Origin: Gnetum montanum
Taxonomy: Eukaryota; Streptophyta; Gnetopsida; Gnetales; Gnetaceae
Direction of reading: 5' to 3'
DNA length: 64,000 nt
Assembly (NCBI GenBank): GCA_015680685.1
Contig: MNCI01007602.1
Span: forward strand, 68,245-132,244
Part shown: one piece after another, positions 59,381-64,000 of the stretch
How positions within the stretch are numbered: the stretch's first letter is position 1
Layout: each line of letters starts with the position of its first letter
Notes under the pieces: generated by a model
Told to the model about the DNA's origin: nothing
The model's input: only the letters and a program-made list of their open reading frames with translations
Database searches by the model: none
Position numbers and translations under genes: made by a program

Positions 59381-59398
59381 TGGCATTAGAAGGAGGAT
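59381..59398 (+). other. Primer-binding site of element C
   Basis: TGGCATTAGAAGGAGGAT, five bases after the LTR end; a degraded form of TGGCGCTAGAAGGAGGGC. Confidence 0.68.
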
Positions 59399-59872
59399 GT
59401 GAACCTCCATGCTCCTTCTATGTGCCACGAGTAGTCCGGTGTGCTTTTTGTACCTCTATTGTTAGCAACAGGCTAGTGTAGATGTGGCACCCCTATGGAC
59501 CTACTAAGGTAGTAGTTAGATTATTGGCCGGTGTAGGAGTTGTTGGTGTTTTGGATGATACAAATTGGTCCCAGTTGATGATTCCTCTAGGATCCCGTAG
59601 GACAAAAAGTCAAAAACTATGTACTATGTTAGGCTCTATGTTCCCTATAGCATAACACGTGTAGCGTAACAACCTTGTTAGCATGATAGTCCCACCTAAC
59701 ATAGCGAGCATAGCAATACAAATCACCTTTTTATCAACATTTTTAGATTTTGCCATTTTTAGACTGTTTTCTGTGCAGCTTACCTATTTAAGCCTTTTAG
59801 CTCAAAATTTAGCATATTTCACCATTGTTCACAAGTTTCTTTACTTCTTACATCCTTTTTGGCACCGTAAAA
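59399..59872 (+). other. gag leader of element C
   Basis: Untranslated leader. At 59618-59715 it has ACTATGT, CTATAGCATAACACGTG, TAGCGTAACAACC and GCATGATAGTCC, words related to the U3 palindromes. Confidence 0.5.
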
Positions 59873-62800
59873 ATGAATCCACCTAGCACCTTAGCTACCA
59901 CCTTGAGCTTGGAGATAGCTCATCCCTTGCAACATGTGACAGCTCTTAAGTGATCACTTAGCCCAATGTGCCCACAATGGTAGTCTCTTTGATTACAACA
60001 TCAATCGCCTGAATGCATGGCACGTGAAGAGGAATGATATAAATTCTTATGTGCAAAGATCCAGGCAAGCCTATCATTGGACCACCAGAAATTTGAAAAA
60101 CAGTGCAACTTTGAAAGTATTCATTGGAATGAAAGGGAGTTACTTCCTACTCCTGATGCCATCATACCACTCACTGAAATATTTTAGTGGATATTGAACA
60201 AACATATTCGATTGATTGGGTCAAAAGAGTGAGACACGGTGTCTCACTATAAGGAACCCCTCCATAATGGGAAAGAAGATATTGAATCCCATTTTGAAGG
60301 TGATGGCCTACTCTATGCTACAGCCTCACAATCCACCTCTATATTTCTTTCACACCAACCACAATCCTCCACCTCTTTTGTCATGGCTACAATGTTCCCA
60401 TAGCGCAAAACTTCTTTGGTGGTAGGTAGCCATCAAATGTTATCAATGCAACAGCATGTAGGGCCTTCAACCTCCTTTCCATTTAGTGTTCCTTCATAGT
60501 CCATCCAATTTTTTCAACCGACATCCATGATACCTACGTTACCATATGTACATACTATGCCTACATTACAACTACAAATAGGCTTACCTCCTTTATGCCA
60601 ATTCCATCGTCAACAATAGCTCTAACCCCAACTACATGGTGGGCAATGACATCCTTTCCCACTACCTAGTCATCTCAAATACCACACTATATGCAATCCC
60701 AAATGTATCAAGCTTCACATATGATGTAACCAACTATGGGGTCATGAGCTACTCCAGTAGTAGGGAAAGTAACCATTCTTATAGGACCACCAATGGTGGT
60801 TTCTCCAGTAGCACCACCCATAGGGTTGTGGGTCACTCAAATGATGCCACCAATGGGAGCTGCTTCCAAAGCATCGCCAATGGGAATGGTAGCTACACCA
60901 ACAGCATCCCCAATGATGGTTGCTCTGACGGTGCCACCAACAGTGCAACTAATGTAATCTTTTGTAACACCTCTAGGTCTAGACCAAGCCATTCAAATTA
61001 TTCAAACCCTCACTAATGAAGTCAAACGGCTTAAAGCCATTGGCTCTGAAATGGTCCACGTAATGGAATTTTATCACGATGATCCTATTAGCCCCATCAT
61101 TCCTTCGTTCATGTTTCCTCCTAGTGTACAACTTCCCTAATTCACAAAATACAATGAAGATGATGATCCCAATGCCCACTTAGTTACATTTCGATTTGAG
61201 TCCCTATTGCTGTAGCTGTGGCTACATGCGATTATTTGTGTTTTCTCCATGTCCTTGACTAGTAAAGCTTTGGACTAGTATCATGCACTTCCTTGTGCCT
61301 CTATCTTAACTCTGGAAGAACTGTTGAGTCAATTTGTAACTTGCTTCAAATACAACTTGAAGCCAGAAGCTACCTTAGACCAACTCATGAATGTCAAACA
61401 AGAAGCATTAGAACTCACCCAGAAATTCATACAATGTTGGAGTGCTACCTTGAATGAGATCCATGAGCTGATTGTTGTAGCCCATCTATTGGCCATTTTT
61501 AGGAATGTTGTAAATTCCTTTATCAAGTCTAAGCTATACTATTTAGCACTACATTCCCTAAGCAAAGCTTTTGCCCAAACCAAAAGCATACAAGATGCAG
61601 CTGAGGTAAGCAGAGACCCTGCTTACATAACTTACAAAAATGCACATGCAAAGAAAGAAAAAGAAAATGGGAAGGCCACTACAACCACTATGGCTGCTAT
61701 GGTAGGTGAAGCCAAAAATAACAACAAATAGGTGGCTAAGGTGCCTAAGACCTCGAACACCACTAGCAAAATGTCGAGCTTTGGTAATGTGGGAACCAAC
61801 CAACCTGCAACGTCCATAGCCACAATGCAAACTACATCAAGGCCCAACTTTGAGCGTAAGGAATGCTCCAAATACACTCATTTTCTAATTAAACTATCAG
61901 AGCTTCTAGACCAATTGCTAAGTTTTGGATGCATTCAACATAAAAAAATGTCAGAGGATGCCCGAAAATGGCATGAGAGGTATTGTGAGATCCTTTGGGA
62001 CCCCTTTGTAGCTATGCCTAATGAGCCTCAAGTACCTAAGAATTTTAGGTTGAATATATTTTGCAACTACCACCAATTGTGTGGCCAAAATACAAATTTT
62101 TTCTTAGCATTAAAAGATGACATTCAACATATGATTGATCAAATTGGTCCTTAACAAAAATATTCCTATTCAGCCAAAGAACCAATCTATGAACATCTAT
62201 AAGGACTTGCTAAATGCTAATAATTTAGGATATACCATTAATTCTATTAGCATTAATAATAATGTAGAGTCAACACATCAATCATTTGTGGTTCATGTAC
62301 CTTCCTAAGGTGTCAAAGCTTTAGTCTCACCTTGGCCATAGGCCTCTTTTATCATTAAGGTATCACTAAAAAGGCTTTTCATGCCCTTCATAGTTAGGGC
62401 TCCCCAACATGTGACTGCAACAACACAGGCACCCTTTGTTATAAGTGTGCTGAAACATACAAATTCCCCATTTGTCTGAAGTCCAATGGTAGGAACTATA
62501 TCACAACCTTCTCACCCAAGGAGGCGTGATGGACACCTAGTAGATAAGATGACCAAGGAATGCACCACACTAGGCCCCCCTAAGCTTGCCTCTTTGTTGG
62601 AATTTCCTATGGCCTTATCGCCAAAAGCCACCTTCACACACACATGTGTGCAACAACCAACCCTTGCAGCTCGAAAGCCCACAATTCAACCAAAAGCCAC
62701 TTCTCCTCCCTTAGAAATCCATCCTTTAGGATGTATAGAGGAAAAAAAACCACCAATCACCTAGACATTGGACAAGATTTCTTAGACACACTCACATAAG

Positions 62801-63694
62801 TTAGATAGGCCCTAAAATAGAAAAATACAACTTTAATTTTGTACGATTTAATAATGACTTCTATGGCACATTGTGAAGCTTTAATCCATATGTTGGCATC
62901 TATTCCTATGAAGGAAGATATGCTAGTAGAGGAAAGAGCCATCCATGCTATCATGCTATCACCTATGGATGAAGAGTCATGATCAACCCCTTTAACTTTT
63001 CATGATGAAGCCATTAAAGCTGATCTCAAAAGGGGTCAAGTAACCATCGCTTCCATGTTCATAACAATTTGTGTAGGTCAATACAAGATTTTTAGGATGT
63101 ATGTTGATGACAAGGTAGCACCCAATGTAATTCTATTCCCTGTTGCTGAAAAACTGGGTCTAGTGGACAAAATCAATCCTATAACAACTTATTTTTTTGA
63201 AGTTGTTCAACAGGGCATGCGCTGTGGTCAAGAGAACTATCACTATCAACTTTGTGGAAAGGGAGTAGTTCCCCACTAGTGCACAATTCATCATGGTAGA
63301 AGAAATTCTTGGGTTCAATTTGATCTTGGGAAGATCTTGGTTACCCCAACTATGGGTTATCTCTTCGTTGATACACTAGGAGATCCACCTACACTATGTA
63401 GGTGGAGAGGTGATGATCTTTGGTGACAAGGTAGCCCCTCAAGCTATCAACAATATAAACATGGATCAAGGGTCAGAAATAGAAGTCTCCAAAGATGTGT
63501 CACCTATCCATGTTGAAACCTAATGTTGTTCCGCAAATAAGCCAAGCAAAAATAATGACCTGCACAAAGAAACTATATGGGTAGAGTTGCCTTTTTCAAT
63601 AGAAGATGATAGCCTAGAGGAGTACTAGCTTAAGTCTTCCAGGCCATACACCTTGCCTAACCCACATTGGGTTAGGAAATAATTACACGATTAG
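59873..63694 (+). pseudogene. Element C gag-protease polyprotein without pol, broken
   Basis: ATG at 59873 (MNPPSTLATTLSLEIAHP). A variable Pro/Ser/Thr/Asn-rich part follows (60200-61000), then the gag core at 61150-61640 (FKYNLKPEATLDQLMNVKQEALELTQKFIQCW). The knuckle near 62057 (FCNYHQLCGQNTNFF) has lost a His and the last Cys. Protease at 63055-63420 (MYVDDKVAPNVILFPVAEKLGLVDK; FDLGKILV for the later part, frameshifted). The ending RPYTLPNPHWVRK..HD and a TAG at 63692-63694 aligns with the TAA that ends element B. The minisatellite follows; no RT. Confidence 0.8.
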
Positions 63695-63794
63695 GGCATG
63701 TCCCCACTTTTCTCTTTTAATTCTTTTATCTTTACTATCAATGTTTGTATAGTTTCAACTTTGTGTTGTGTTTACCTTTCACATTGGTTACATT

Positions 63795-64000
63795 GCTATG
63801 GCCCAAAATAGCCTTAAATTATTGCATGACCGACCAATGCCTAAAACTAGCAGCCCACTCTTTCTGTTAATTACCCATGGCTCAAAATGACCTTAAACTA
63901 GCTGTGGCCCAAAATGGCCTTAAACTAACTATGGCCCGAAATGGCCTTAAACTAGCTATGGTCCAAAACAGCCTTAAACTATCATATGGCCTGAAATGGC
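63795..64000 (+). repeat. 3'-UTR minisatellite of element C, running off the window
   Basis: 27-base units CTATGGCCCAAAATGGCC plus TTAAACTAG, at least six copies by 64000. Same position and core as the arrays at 14686-14905 (reversed), 7037-7510 and 28122-28640. Confidence 0.85.

Noticed and set aside
1-64000. tRNA, rRNA, riboswitch or bacterial-type operon features
   Set aside because: None recognised on either strand; the primer-binding sites are short tRNA complements only.

Overview
This window is repetitive nuclear DNA from a large plant genome, most likely a seed plant and plausibly a gymnosperm, but I cannot place the species. I recognise no intact host gene, tRNA or rRNA. Nearly everything is decayed LTR retrotransposon sequence, nested and often on opposite strands, plus one broken LINE and several N runs.

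Layout. 1-10189 (+): a 2.9-kb LTR (779-3682) whose U3 is a palindromic minisatellite; a Ty3/gypsy Tat-type pol (3683-7036) joined directly to it; a 3'-UTR tandem repeat; a hairpin at the polypurine tract; and a second LTR (8531-10189). 10266-12374: an unrecognised coiled-coil reading frame of 702 codons with 24 in-frame stops and no frameshift. 12610-14690: a solo-like LTR and a second unrecognised coiled-coil frame. 14690-19715 (-): a gag-protease element without pol. 19832-36000 (+): an old Ty3/gypsy element (F). It is split by a solo LTR in its reverse transcriptase (23137-24739) and by a complete 9.85-kb element (E, 25421-35274, minus strand) in its integrase, with 5-bp target duplication acatt. 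36406-46957 (-): two gag-only elements with a tRNA-Asp (Athila-type) primer site, sharing one LTR, with a probable flipped contig at 37348-37624. 46963-52000: an LTR fragment, AT-rich DNA and a minus-strand LINE. 52127-57332 (+): another gag-bearing element (D), interrupted at 57333 by its relative C (57333-64000).

How the parts may work together. Several LTR families share the same start (TGAAACACC), a conserved U5 block and, where visible, the same primer-site type (TGGCGCTAGAAGGAGGGC). Elements with pol (A and E) lack the gag core and protease. Elements with gag (two of them with a complete gag-protease frame) have no pol, and two of these end at the same stop codon. This suggests, but does not prove, a set of mutually dependent retrotransposons in which gag-protease and pol are supplied by different elements using common cis signals. 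Further shared and unexplained structures are a stem-loop around the polypurine tract, palindromic arrays in U3 and the gag leader, and minisatellites just after the last coding region. Stop codons are dominated by CAG-to-TAG type changes, as expected from long cytosine methylation.
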